This document shows, in pieces, positions 1-7,728 of a DNA stretch of 18,401 bases. The stretch spans positions 1 to 18,401 of the forward strand of contig JALVWI010000031.1 in assembly GCA_027038335.1 (NCBI GenBank), written 5' to 3'. How positions within the stretch are numbered: the stretch's first letter is position 1; every line of letters starts with the position of its first letter. The notes under the pieces were generated by a model. The model saw only the letters and a list, made by a program, of their open reading frames with translations, ran no database searches and was not told where the DNA came from. The stretch comes from Campylobacterales bacterium (GTDB lineage: Bacteria > Campylobacterota > Campylobacteria > Campylobacterales > JALSKU01). Both the position numbers and the translations under genes were made by a program.

Positions 1-1
1 A

Positions 2-997
2 TGGAGAATGGCTCTTAGTTGGCCATCAAACTTAACACCTCTTTCTTCGCCTCCTATGGAAGTTGCAAAGCTTATGAAAGAGATGAGTAAAGGAAAATTT
101 ATCATCAAGGTAGAGGGTGCTGAAAAAACAAAAGCTGCTCTTGGTGTACTTGATATGGTAAAAAGCGGTTCATATCAAATGGGTCACAGCGGTTCATACT
201 ACTGGATAGGAAAAGATCCAAATACTGTATGGTTTACCACAGTTCCTTGGGGTATGACAACTGCTGAACAATATGCTTGGTTTTACTACGGTAACGGTAT
301 GAAATATATGAAAAAAGTATATGACAAGTTTGGTGTATATAGTTTTCCCGGAGGAAATACCGGCGTTCAAATGGGCGGATGGTTTAGAAAAGAGATCAAA
401 AGTGTCAATGACTTAAAAGGTCTCAAGATGAGAATCCCCGGATTTGCCGGAAAGGTTATGGCAAAATTGGGTGTAAGTGTTGTAAATATTCCCGGCGGTG
501 AACTTTATACATCTTTGGACAGAGGTACTATAGATGCACTTGAATGGGTTGGACCTGCCATGGATATAAAAATGGGCTTTTATAAAGTTGCACCATATTA
601 CTATACCGGATGGCATGAGCCTGCAAGTGAAATGCAATTTTTAGTAAATAAAAAAGCTTTCAATAAACTTCCTAAAAAATATCAAGTTATGCTTACAACA
701 GCTATGAAAGCTGCTGCTGCTGATATGTATATAGAAAATTTTGCAAAAAGTGTAACTGCATGGCAAAAAATGAAAAAAGAGATGCCAAATATCAAAGTAA
801 AAACTTTCCCTGTACCGGTACTAAAAGCTATGAAAAAAGCTACAGATGAAGTTATGAATGAATATGCTGCAAAAAATGCTCTTTTTAAAGAGATATATAC
901 TGACTACAAAGCTTATCAGAAAAAAGCAAGAGTTTGGACTATGATGAGTGAATACTACTATCTAAAAGCTTCACAAGAAGTAGAAGGAGTAAAATAA
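2..997 (+). CDS. dctP: TRAP transporter solute-binding protein (DctP/TakP family), 5'-truncated
   Basis: This is the periplasmic solute-binding subunit of a TRAP transporter, which captures an organic acid and delivers it to the DctQ/DctM membrane complex. The reading frame is open from base 2 and encodes W-R before the first Met at position 8. That Met lies in the conserved N-terminal motif of the mature protein (WRMALSWP), so it is not the start; the signal peptide and true start lie outside the window. Recognisable blocks include MGHSGSYYWIGKDP, a glycine-rich NTGVQMGGWF segment, KMRIPG (its Arg, codon 431-433, is the family's carboxylate-binding arginine), DRGTIDALEWVGP and GWHEP. These resemble the TakP/FcbT1 branch, whose characterised members bind 2-oxoacids or lactate. 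A 2-oxoacid or hydroxyacid substrate is therefore my inference. dctQ and dctM follow on the same strand. Confidence 0.93.
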   Translation, partial: WRMALSWPSNLTPLSSPPMEVAKLMKEMSKGKFIIKVEGAEKTKAALGVLDMVKSGSYQMGHSGSYYWIGKDPNTVWFTTVPWGMTTAEQYAWFYYGNGMKYMKKVYDKFGVYSFPGGNTGVQMGGWFRKEIKSVNDLKGLKMRIPGFAGKVMAKLGVSVVNIPGGELYTSLDRGTIDALEWVGPAMDIKMGFYKVAPYYYTGWHEPASEMQFLVNKKAFNKLPKKYQVMLTTAMKAAAADMYIENFAKSVTAWQKMKKEMPNIKVKTFPVPVLKAMKKATDEVMNEYAAKNALFKEIYTDYKAYQKKARVWTMMSEYYYLKASQEVEGVK

Positions 998-1039
998 AAG
1001 AGTGTAAAGTGTCGGGAGTTTTCCCGATACCGCTCTTTT
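996..1039 (+). promoter_or_regulatory. Intercistronic hairpin between dctP and dctQ
   Basis: A strong stem lies just after the dctP stop. GTGTCGGGA (1009-1017) pairs with TCCCGATAC (1022-1030), nine pairs with one G-U, around a 4-nt loop. An outer arm AAAAGAG (996-1002) can pair with CTCTTTT (1033-1039). The 3' arm ends in a short T-run, so it may act as a partial terminator or as a block to 3' decay. Either would raise the binding protein above the membrane subunits. The pairing is seen; the role is inferred. Confidence 0.6.
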
Positions 1040-1050
1040 AAAATATAATT

Positions 1051-1590
1051 ATGCTAATATCACTTGAAAAAAAACTTGATAAATTAATCGACTGGTTAGG
1101 AAATATTTTAGTAGTAGTTTTATTACTTATGATACTCAATGTATTTTATGATGTTATCATGAGATATGTTTTTCATAACAGTTCCATAGCTATGCAAGAG
1201 ATGGAGTGGCATTTTTTTTCCATAGTGATACTTTTTGGAGTTTCATACTCATTGAAAGAAGATGCTCATGTAAGAGTGGATTTTATTTATGATAAGCTTA
1301 GTATAAAAACCAGAGCTATGATAAATATCATCGGAACTCTTCTGTTTTTGATACCTTTTACCCTACTTATTATATACGGCTCTTATGCTTTTGTAATGGA
1401 TAGTTATACTACCAATGAAACTTCTAGCGATCCCGGGGGACTAAAACATCTTTGGATGATAAAAGCAGCAATTCCCGTATCTATGATCATACTTCTTTTA
1501 GAAGCATTTCACTATATCATTAAAAACATAAATATATATAGAGGTTTAGAAGAACTTCCAAAAGAAGATCCTCAAGGAGCATTATCGTGA
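1051..1590 (+). CDS. dctQ: TRAP transporter small membrane subunit DctQ
   Basis: This is the small integral-membrane subunit of the TRAP transporter, which pairs with DctM to form the Na+-driven permease. It has 179 residues, typical for DctQ, and about four hydrophobic helices (roughly residues 17-40, 50-65, 88-112 and 135-158). Between helices 2 and 3 it carries the DctQ-like region LKEDAHVRVDFIYDKLS. It starts at ATG 1051, about 50 nt after dctP and just past the hairpin. No clear Shine-Dalgarno sequence precedes it, so expression may be weak relative to dctP. Its stop overlaps the dctM start. Identification rests on family resemblance and on its place between dctP and dctM. Confidence 0.9.
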   Translation: MLISLEKKLDKLIDWLGNILVVVLLLMILNVFYDVIMRYVFHNSSIAMQEMEWHFFSIVILFGVSYSLKEDAHVRVDFIYDKLSIKTRAMINIIGTLLFLIPFTLLIIYGSYAFVMDSYTTNETSSDPGGLKHLWMIKAAIPVSMIILLLEAFHYIIKNINIYRGLEELPKEDPQGALS

Positions 1591-2954
1591 TAGGTATATA
1601 TATGTTTGGTGCAGCACTCCTAATGCTTGTTATCGGTTATCCTGTTGCTTTTACTTTTGGTGCGGTTTCTATGTTTTTTGGAGCATTTGCCGCCTTTTTA
1701 AATATAGTACCGGATAATTGGACTTTTTTACATTTTTTTACAGGTTGGAGTTTTGCTGATTTTACTGATGAATTTTTGCAAATGTTTGCAATGATGCCTT
1801 TTAGGATATTTTCTATCATGACAAATAAAATCCTTATGGCTGTTCCTCTTTTTATATTTATGGGTATAGTTTTACAAAAATCAGAACTAGCTACTAGACT
1901 TCTTGAATCAATGGGAGTACTTTTTGGTAAAGTAAGAGGAGGACTTGCAGTAAGCACAGTTCTTATAGGTGCACTTTTGGCTGCATCTACCGGAGTTGTC
2001 GGGGCTAGTGTTGTTGCTATGGGCGTTATTTCACTTCCTATTATGTTAAAACACGGATATTCCAAAAAACTAAGTACCGGTACTATCTGTGCAGCAGGTA
2101 CATTAGGACAAATTATCCCTCCTTCTATAGTTCTTATTGTTCTTGGAGATGTTTTTCAGCTACCTGTCGGGGATCTCTTTAAATTTGCATTTTTTCCGGG
2201 TCTTGTTTTGGTAGCTGCTTATATCATTTACATACTGATAGTAGCTTTTTTAGACAAAGATGTTGCACCTGCTATTGAGCTTGATGATCGCTACACAAAA
2301 GCACAAAATATCAAAAAAGCACTTATAGCTATCATACCTCCGTTAGTTCTTATTATTTTGGTTTTAGGATCTATTTTTGCAGGTATTGCAACACCTACCG
2401 AATCAGCTTCAGTAGGCTCGATAGGTGCTATGATATTGGCTGCTGTATATAAAAAATTGAGTTTCAAGATGGTACAAGAAGCAAGTCTTGGAACTATCAA
2501 GATAACAGCTATGGTTTTTGCTATACTTATAGGTGCTACAGCCTTTTCTATGGTTTTTGTTTATAGTGGTGCAGATGATATAACAGCACAATTTATGACA
2601 CACTTACCGGGAGCTAAGTGGGGATTTTTGATACTTTCAATGCTTGCTATAATGTTTTTGGGATTTTTTATAGATTTTATCGAAATTTCATATATAGTTG
2701 TTCCTATTTTACTTCCTATAGCACATACTATCGGTCTAAATCCTTTATGGTTTGCCATACTTATAGCCCTCAATCTGCAAACTTCTTTCTTGACGCCACC
2801 ATTTGGTTTCTCTTTATTTTATCTAAAAGGTGTTGCCCCTCCAAGTGTAAAAACAACTGATATTTATAAAGGCGTTATACCATTTATATCATTGCAGATA
2901 CTTGTTCTTATATCTGTCGTACTTTTCCCGGGATTTTATGGATTTCACGCATAA
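1587..2954 (+). CDS. dctM: TRAP transporter large permease subunit DctM
   Basis: This is the large transport subunit of the TRAP system, which moves substrate across the inner membrane with Na+. It has 455 residues with many hydrophobic helices. Conserved DctM blocks are present: STGVVGASVVAMGVISLP followed by GTLGQIIPPS near residues 130-180, TPTESASVG in the middle, and a C-terminal block FLTPPFGFSLFYLKG. The long loop after the first helices fits the FcbT3/TakM branch, in agreement with the type of DctP. The start is GTG at 1587, overlapping the dctQ stop (GTGA). It has a good ribosome site AAGGAG at 1574-1579, seven bases upstream, so translation is probably coupled to dctQ. A strong hairpin follows the gene. 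Confidence 0.95.
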   Translation: MIGIYMFGAALLMLVIGYPVAFTFGAVSMFFGAFAAFLNIVPDNWTFLHFFTGWSFADFTDEFLQMFAMMPFRIFSIMTNKILMAVPLFIFMGIVLQKSELATRLLESMGVLFGKVRGGLAVSTVLIGALLAASTGVVGASVVAMGVISLPIMLKHGYSKKLSTGTICAAGTLGQIIPPSIVLIVLGDVFQLPVGDLFKFAFFPGLVLVAAYIIYILIVAFLDKDVAPAIELDDRYTKAQNIKKALIAIIPPLVLIILVLGSIFAGIATPTESASVGSIGAMILAAVYKKLSFKMVQEASLGTIKITAMVFAILIGATAFSMVFVYSGADDITAQFMTHLPGAKWGFLILSMLAIMFLGFFIDFIEISYIVVPILLPIAHTIGLNPLWFAILIALNLQTSFLTPPFGFSLFYLKGVAPPSVKTTDIYKGVIPFISLQILVLISVVLFPGFYGFHA

Positions 2955-2960
2955 TACTTC

Positions 2961-2997
2961 TTTACTATCAAGGATTAAAATTTTCCTTGATAGTAAA
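2961..2997 (+). terminator. Hairpin after dctM, probable terminator
   Basis: A perfect 14-bp stem (TTTACTATCAAGGA at 2961-2974 with its complement at 2984-2997) encloses a 9-nt AT-rich loop directly after the TRAP operon. The stem is AT-rich and is followed by AAGTTTTG, so the U-tract is short. It is probably the operon terminator, but it could be an RNA-stabilising 3' end. Confidence 0.65.
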
Positions 2998-3041
2998 AAG
3001 TTTTGTCTGATAGGTCAAATCTTTTTAAAAAACAAGAAATA

Positions 3042-3070
3042 TTGAAAAATACTATGATTTTATATATAAT
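3042..3070 (+). promoter_or_regulatory. Sigma-70-type promoter of the thi operon
   Basis: TTGAAA (3042-3047) and TATAAT (3065-3070) are separated by exactly 17 bp, close to the housekeeping consensus. The expected transcription start near 3076-3078 falls at the edge of the heptamer repeat, giving a leader of only about 45-50 nt before thiB. Confidence 0.72.
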
Positions 3071-3077
3071 TCCTCAA

Positions 3078-3105
3078 AAAAATTAAAAATTAAAAATTAA
3101 AAATT
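3078..3105 (+). repeat. Four tandem copies of a 7-bp unit (AAAAATT) in the thiB leader
   Basis: Four perfect AAAAATT units lie back to back just downstream of the predicted -10 box. A second heptamer series, ATGAAAG, GTGAAAG, ATGAAAA (3110-3130), runs through the ribosome site into the first codons of thiB. Short tandem repeats of this sort can change copy number by slippage. Confidence 0.85.
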
Positions 3106-3123
3106 AAAGATGAAAGGTGAAAG

Positions 3124-4116
3124 ATGAAAAAAGTTAAGTTATCGGTTCTATTTTTTTGTTTGAGTGTTTTTTTATATGCCGATAGTAAACCGGTTTTAAA
3201 TATTTATACTTATGATGCGTTTGCGGCTTCTTGGGGACCTGCTCCTAAGATAAAAAAGATTTTTGATAAACTTTATGATTGCAATCTTACTTTTACTCCT
3301 GTTGATAGTTCTATCGGAGCTTTGAGGAAGATTCAACTTGAGGGAAAAAATACAAAAGCAGATATACTGCTAGGACTTGATTCAAGTAGTATGCAAATGG
3401 CTAAAAAAACAGGGCTTTTTATGCCTTTACAAGTTGATACTTCACATTTAACTTTACCTGTAAAATGGAAAGATGATACATTCTATCCTTTTGATTGGGG
3501 ATATTTTGCTTTTGTTTATGACAGTAAAAAGCTTAAAAACCCTCCTCACTCTTTTAAAGAATTAACAAATATGCATAAAAATATCCAAATAATTATAGAA
3601 GATCCTAGATCATCAACTCCGGGACTTGGCTTACTTTTATGGGTAAAAAGTATATACAAAGATAAAGCCGCACAATATTGGCAAAAACTTTCACCACATA
3701 TTCTTACCATCACCAAAGGATGGTCAGAAGCTTATGATCTATTTTTAAAGGGCGAAGCTGATATGGTACTATCATACACAACATCTCCGGCTTATCACAT
3801 CATAGAAGAGAAAAAAACAAACTACAAATATGCTCATTTCAAAGAGGGACACTATATGCAAGTCGAAGTTGCTGCTATCCTAAAAAGTTCACACCATAAA
3901 AAATTGGCTAAGAAATTTATCTCTTTTATGCTTAGTAGCAAATTTGCCGATATTATACCTTTGACAAATTGGATGTATCCTGTCACAAAAACTTCAAAGC
4001 CATTGCCAAAACCTTTTTTGGATAAACCAAAAAAAGCTCTTTTGATGAATAGTAAAACTGTTTATAAAAATAAAAAAGAGTATATTCAAGAATGGCTTAA
4101 TGCTATCAAAAAATAG
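3124..4116 (+). CDS. thiB: Thiamine ABC transporter, periplasmic substrate-binding protein
   Basis: This protein binds thiamine (and, in characterised homologues, its phosphates) in the periplasm for the ThiP/ThiQ importer. It has 330 residues, like E. coli ThiB. An N-terminal signal peptide (about residues 1-19, ending LYA) precedes the mature part. Many blocks match my memory of ThiB: VLNIYTYDAFAASWGP at the N-terminus, KADILLGLDSS, FYPFDWGYFAFVYD, DPRSSTPGLGLLLW, TKGWSEAYDLFLKGEADMV, SYTTSPAYHIIEEKKTNY and NWMYPV. It starts at ATG 3124 with ribosome site AAAGG at 3113-3117. An upstream ATG (3110) and GTG (3117) are in the other two frames. The gene overlaps thiP by 17 nt. No thiamine riboswitch fits in the short leader. 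Confidence 0.95.
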   Translation: MKKVKLSVLFFCLSVFLYADSKPVLNIYTYDAFAASWGPAPKIKKIFDKLYDCNLTFTPVDSSIGALRKIQLEGKNTKADILLGLDSSSMQMAKKTGLFMPLQVDTSHLTLPVKWKDDTFYPFDWGYFAFVYDSKKLKNPPHSFKELTNMHKNIQIIIEDPRSSTPGLGLLLWVKSIYKDKAAQYWQKLSPHILTITKGWSEAYDLFLKGEADMVLSYTTSPAYHIIEEKKTNYKYAHFKEGHYMQVEVAAILKSSHHKKLAKKFISFMLSSKFADIIPLTNWMYPVTKTSKPLPKPFLDKPKKALLMNSKTVYKNKKEYIQEWLNAIKK

Positions 4117-5704
4117 TATATCTTACCTTCCGGGATTGATTTTATCAATCCTGTTGGTACTATTTATATCTTTTTTACTATATAAACTTGCCTTTTTTCA
4201 AAATCCAAAAAACATTTTCACAAGTTATTCTCCTTATGTTATACATCTTTTAAAGTTTACCCTCTTCCAAGCCACTATATCAACACTACTCTCTTTATTT
4301 TTTGGTATTTTGCTTTCTTGGAGTATGTTTCATTTTAGAACTTTTCCTTTTAGAGATACTCTTGTATCACTTTTTTCTTCAGCATTAGTTTTACCGAGTA
4401 TTGTTGTTATTCTTGGCATCATATCAGTTTTTGGAAAACATGGATGGTTCAATGAATTATTGTGGACACTCTTTGATAAAAATCCAAGCGGATACATTTA
4501 TGGACTTGGCGGTATTTTATTTGCACATGTTTACTTTAATGCTTCCTATGCATCAAGGGTTTTTTATGATGCTTTTCACTCTATACCCATACAAAGATAT
4601 AAAGTTGCCAAAACTCTAGGACTAAGTATCTGGCAAAGATTTTATTATATTGAATTTTCTAACTTAAAACCATTTATCTTTGGACTTTCTTCAACTATAT
4701 TTCTTTTATGCTTTAGTTCTTTTATCATCATTTTAGTTCTTGGAGGAAGCCCGGCATACAATACTCTTGAAGTTGCCATTTATGAAGCATTAAAGTTTGA
4801 TTTTGATATTCCTTTGAGCATAAAGTTATCTTTTTTACAGATTTTTACCTCTTTGATAATTTTATTTTTTATATCTCGCGGTTACAGTACAAATGAGATA
4901 TCTTTAGAACATTATAAAAAAGTCAACTGGATCGAAACAAAAAAAGAGTTGGTTTTACATGGGATTATTATCATAATTTTTTCCTTACTTTTTTTGACAC
5001 CTCTTATCTCAGTAGTAACAGATGGGCTAAAAGCCGACTTTTCAAAGCTTTTTGAAGAAATAGGTTTTATAAATGCATTTAAAACATCTCTTTATATTGC
5101 ATTTTTATCAACTTTTTTTACACTATTGTTATCTTTGATACTCTCATTTTCAAAAAGTTCACTTATGCAAAAAAAACAAGTTATATATAATATTTTTGAA
5201 AAAATTATTACACTATCTTCTTCGATTTATCTCATAGTTCCATCAATAGTACTTGGTGTGGGATTTTTTTTATTGTCTCGTAATATTTCTTTGTCTTTGC
5301 ATTTGATAGCTTTGATAGCTTTAATCTTTGCAAACACCCTACTCTCTTTACCCTTTGCATTCAATACTTTATATCCTCAAATTTTTATTATTTCAAAAAA
5401 ATACAATAAAATTACCAAATCCCTTAATATTAACTTTTTTTCAAGGATTTTTTATATTTATATACCAAATCTAAAAGCACAAATTATTTATATAACAGCT
5501 CTTAGTTTTTCTTTTTCTTTAGGAGACCTTAGCATAATAGCACTTTTTGGAGATAAAGATATGGCAACACTTCCTTGGTATTTATATGAAAAGATGGGTT
5601 CATACCGCACAAATGATGCAGCGGGTATAGCATTGGTCTTGTTATCGTTAGTTCTTAGCTTATTTATGATAACACTAAAGGTAAGTCATGTTAAAGATAA
5701 GTGA
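4100..5704 (+). CDS. thiP: Thiamine ABC transporter permease (two fused permease domains)
   Basis: This is the membrane channel of the thiamine importer. It has 534 residues, very close to E. coli ThiP, with two homologous permease halves and about twelve hydrophobic helices. The first half carries a canonical cytoplasmic coupling (EAA) loop around residues 155-190 (FHSIPIQRYKVAKTLGLS), with its glycine at 174. The second half has the matching loop around residues 425-460 (KITKSLNINFFSRIF), but the equivalent glycine is Asn443. The C-terminal LGDLSIIALFGDKDMATLPWYLY block is typical of ThiP. It starts inside the end of thiB (17-nt overlap) and overlaps thiQ by 17 nt, so the three subunits are probably translated in step. 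Confidence 0.93.
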   Translation: MLSKNSISYLPGLILSILLVLFISFLLYKLAFFQNPKNIFTSYSPYVIHLLKFTLFQATISTLLSLFFGILLSWSMFHFRTFPFRDTLVSLFSSALVLPSIVVILGIISVFGKHGWFNELLWTLFDKNPSGYIYGLGGILFAHVYFNASYASRVFYDAFHSIPIQRYKVAKTLGLSIWQRFYYIEFSNLKPFIFGLSSTIFLLCFSSFIIILVLGGSPAYNTLEVAIYEALKFDFDIPLSIKLSFLQIFTSLIILFFISRGYSTNEISLEHYKKVNWIETKKELVLHGIIIIIFSLLFLTPLISVVTDGLKADFSKLFEEIGFINAFKTSLYIAFLSTFFTLLLSLILSFSKSSLMQKKQVIYNIFEKIITLSSSIYLIVPSIVLGVGFFLLSRNISLSLHLIALIALIFANTLLSLPFAFNTLYPQIFIISKKYNKITKSLNINFFSRIFYIYIPNLKAQIIYITALSFSFSLGDLSIIALFGDKDMATLPWYLYEKMGSYRTNDAAGIALVLLSLVLSLFMITLKVSHVKDK

Positions 5705-6341
5705 TTTAGAATTTTTTTATGATAGTGAACAAAAAATATACCGCTACAATCTTGAAGCTTCATCTTCAAAAGTAGTATCCATTATGGGTAAAAGCGGTAG
5801 CGGCAAATCAACACTTTTGGATATATTGTCAGGATTTTTAGAGCCTAAAAAAGGTAAAGTTTTATATGATGATACAGATATCTTAACTCTTCCTCCTCAA
5901 AAAAAACCGCTTTGCATACTTTTTCAAAAATACAATCTTTTTGAATATTTAAATGTCGAACAAAATATCGCAGTAGGAATAGATGGAAGCTTTAAAATAA
6001 CAAAAGAAAAGTCTTTTATAATTTCAAATATTTTAAAAGATATAAATTTAGAAAATTATCAAAAAAGAAAAGTTTCTTCTCTTTCAGGCGGTGAACAGCA
6101 AAGAGTAGCAATAGCTAGGATACTTGTTATGAAAAAGCCTATTTTACTACTTGATGAACCTTTTGGTGCATTAGATAAGCAGACAAAAACAGATATGCTA
6201 AAACTTATAAAAGATATAACACTAAAAAATAAACTCATAACACTCATGGTAACTCATGACAAATATGATAGTGATTTGATAGCTGATAGTTTTTATATGA
6301 TGAAAGAGAATGAAAAAGAGAATGAATTAGTCAAACTTTAA
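5688..6341 (+). CDS. thiQ: Thiamine ABC transporter ATP-binding protein
   Basis: This is the ATPase that powers thiamine import. It has 217 residues, slightly shorter than E. coli ThiQ. All ABC ATPase motifs are intact: Walker A GKSGSGKST (34-42), Q-loop in ILFQKYNLF, signature LSGGEQQ (132-138), Walker B ILLLDEP (152-158, catalytic Glu157) and the switch histidine in VTHD (His190). It starts at ATG 5688 with AAAGG at 5677-5681 and overlaps the end of thiP. The Walker and signature motifs alone identify only an ABC ATPase; the thiamine assignment comes from thiB and thiP. ybeY follows 41 nt later. Confidence 0.92.
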   Translation: MLKISDLEFFYDSEQKIYRYNLEASSSKVVSIMGKSGSGKSTLLDILSGFLEPKKGKVLYDDTDILTLPPQKKPLCILFQKYNLFEYLNVEQNIAVGIDGSFKITKEKSFIISNILKDINLENYQKRKVSSLSGGEQQRVAIARILVMKKPILLLDEPFGALDKQTKTDMLKLIKDITLKNKLITLMVTHDKYDSDLIADSFYMMKENEKENELVKL

Positions 6342-6347
6342 TATAAT
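6342..6347 (+). promoter_or_regulatory. Possible -10 box upstream of ybeY
   Basis: A TATAAT lies one base after the thiQ stop. No -35 element is recognisable 17 bp upstream, and AT-rich DNA gives such matches by chance. It could give ybeY and the antiporter some transcription independent of thiamine genes. Confidence 0.25.
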
Positions 6348-6370
6348 TTTTGATAGCATATAAAAAAGAT

Positions 6371-6377
6371 AGGATAA
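6371..6377 (+). promoter_or_regulatory. Ribosome binding site that decides the ybeY start
   Basis: AGGATAA lies eight bases (counted after AGGA) before TTG 6383. The alternative upstream TTG at 6350 has no purine-rich site in front of it and sits directly after a TATAAT, so 6383 is preferred. Confidence 0.6.
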
Positions 6378-6382
6378 CTTTA

Positions 6383-6802
6383 TTGATAGATTTTGAAAAT
6401 GAAACAGATACAAATATAGATATAAGTAAATGCAAAAAGATAGCAAAAGAGCTTTTATCAAATGATAGCATTGAAGTTCTTTTAACCGATAGTAGCAAAA
6501 TAAGAGAGTTAAATAACTTATATCGCGGTATAGATAAGCCGACAGATGTCATAAGCTTTCCACTGGAAAAATTACCAAATTCTCCTGTTGGTATCATAGT
6601 TATAAATCTTGACAAAGTCATAGAAAAATCAAAAGAGTTAAATCACAGTATAAATGATGAATTTACTCTTCTTTTTTTACACGGGCTTTTGCATACGATA
6701 GGATATGACCACGAAAAAGATGATGGTAAAATGAGAGAAAAAGAGAAAGAGATGATTTTAAAGCACTCTTTACCTAAAAGTTTGATAGTCAGGAGTGAAT
6801 AA
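6383..6802 (+). CDS. ybeY: Endoribonuclease YbeY / 16S rRNA maturation factor
   Basis: YbeY is a zinc metalloprotein needed for 16S rRNA 3'-end maturation and ribosome quality control. The diagnostic metal site HGLLHTIGYDH (H-x3-H-x5-H) is present near the C-terminus. The family's DVISFPL strand and the RGIDKPTDV segment are also clear. I start it at TTG 6383, giving 139 residues beginning IDFENETD. This fits the usual YbeY N-terminus and has ribosome site AGGATAA at 6371-6377. A longer reading from TTG 6350 would add 11 residues (IAYKKDRITLL-like) that have no family support. The stop shares one base with the antiporter start (TAATG), which suggests coupling. Function is confident; the start is fairly sure. 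Confidence 0.93.
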   Translation: MIDFENETDTNIDISKCKKIAKELLSNDSIEVLLTDSSKIRELNNLYRGIDKPTDVISFPLEKLPNSPVGIIVINLDKVIEKSKELNHSINDEFTLLFLHGLLHTIGYDHEKDDGKMREKEKEMILKHSLPKSLIVRSE

Positions 6803-7728
6803 TGCAATATATGATATTTATACTATCTTTAAGTGCTTTGATATATGGAGCTGACTTTATTATCAATGAATCAGAAAAAATTGCACTTCATTTCAATATA
6901 TCATCTTTTGTCATAGGAGCTTCTTTAGTGGCAGTAGGAACAAGTCTTCCTGAAATGGCAGCATCTATGACAGCAAGTTATTATCATAAAAGTGATATGG
7001 CGGTTGCAAATGTCATAGGCAGTGTTATCTTCAATATTTCACTAGTTTTGGGACTTGTTTTTTTGATAGCAAAAAATATCAATCCAAAAAGAGATCTTTT
7101 TACAAAAGATAGTGCTTGGGGGCTTTTTCCTGTACTTATCTTTATAGTTATGGCTATTGACGGCAAGATAAGTAGATTTGACGGGGCTATGTTTCTTTTT
7201 GTTATGGTTGCTTATATTATATTTTTATCTTCTGATGCAAAAGAGTTAGCTGAAGAGGTAGATGAAAACTTAAAAAAAGAGAAGTTCAACTGGCTAAAGA
7301 GTATCGTACTGCTTAGTATAGGTTTTATACTAGTTGTCGGGGGAGCCAATTATACGATACAAAGTGCTTCCAACATTGCAAGGGGATTAGGTATAAGTGA
7401 ATGGCTTATATCCCTACTTCTTATAGCTTTCGGCACAAGCCTTCCTGAATTAGTTGTCAGTATCAAAGCGGCAAGAAAAGGCAATGCCGATATGGCGATA
7501 GGCAATATAATAGGTTCAAATGTAGCAAATTTTAGTATAGTTTTAGGAGGAAGTGCACTTATAAATCCTTTGACTATCAATATACATAAAAATATATTTG
7601 ACATCATAGCAGTTCTAACAGTATCAGTCATGCTAGTTTTCATCACTGCCAACAAACTTTACTCAAAATCAGCCGGCATAGTTTTACTGGTAATGATAGC
7701 TTTAGTGATTCAAAATAGCCTCCATTAA
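6802..7728 (+). CDS. Calcium/sodium (or proton) antiporter, CaCA family (CaxA/YrbG type)
   Basis: This is an inner-membrane cation exchanger of the CaCA superfamily that probably exports Ca2+ in exchange for Na+ or H+. It has 308 residues with about ten hydrophobic helices in two inverted halves. Each half carries the signature alpha repeat: GTSLPE at residues 46-51 followed by GSVIFN, and GTSLPE at 211-216 followed by GSNVANF. The acidic Glu of each motif is the expected cation ligand, and both are intact. A charged linker around residues 145-165 (AEEVDENLKKEK) separates the halves. It starts at ATG 6802 with AGGAG at 6791-6795 and overlaps the ybeY stop by one base. Ion specificity cannot be read from sequence. 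It is the last gene of the plus-strand run. Confidence 0.9.
   Translation: MQYMIFILSLSALIYGADFIINESEKIALHFNISSFVIGASLVAVGTSLPEMAASMTASYYHKSDMAVANVIGSVIFNISLVLGLVFLIAKNINPKRDLFTKDSAWGLFPVLIFIVMAIDGKISRFDGAMFLFVMVAYIIFLSSDAKELAEEVDENLKKEKFNWLKSIVLLSIGFILVVGGANYTIQSASNIARGLGISEWLISLLLIAFGTSLPELVVSIKAARKGNADMAIGNIIGSNVANFSIVLGGSALINPLTINIHKNIFDIIAVLTVSVMLVFITANKLYSKSAGIVLLVMIALVIQNSLH

Noticed and set aside
8..10. ATG at position 8 as the start of dctP
   Set aside because: The frame is open back to base 2, and the conserved mature N-terminal motif runs through this Met. A periplasmic protein also needs a signal peptide, which is missing. The gene is cut by the window edge.
1637..2065. 142-codon antisense open frame inside dctM
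   Set aside because: It is a shadow of dctM with a low-complexity Ser/Thr/Ile/Lys-rich product and no ribosome site. dctM has full family support.
2955..3123. A hidden small gene or riboswitch between dctM and thiB
   Set aside because: The stretch holds only a hairpin, a promoter and tandem repeats; no open frame with a ribosome site and no multi-stem fold is visible.
6350..6382. TTG 6350 as the ybeY start
   Set aside because: It has no ribosome site, sits right after a TATAAT, and adds residues outside the YbeY family. TTG 6383 has AGGATAA at good spacing.
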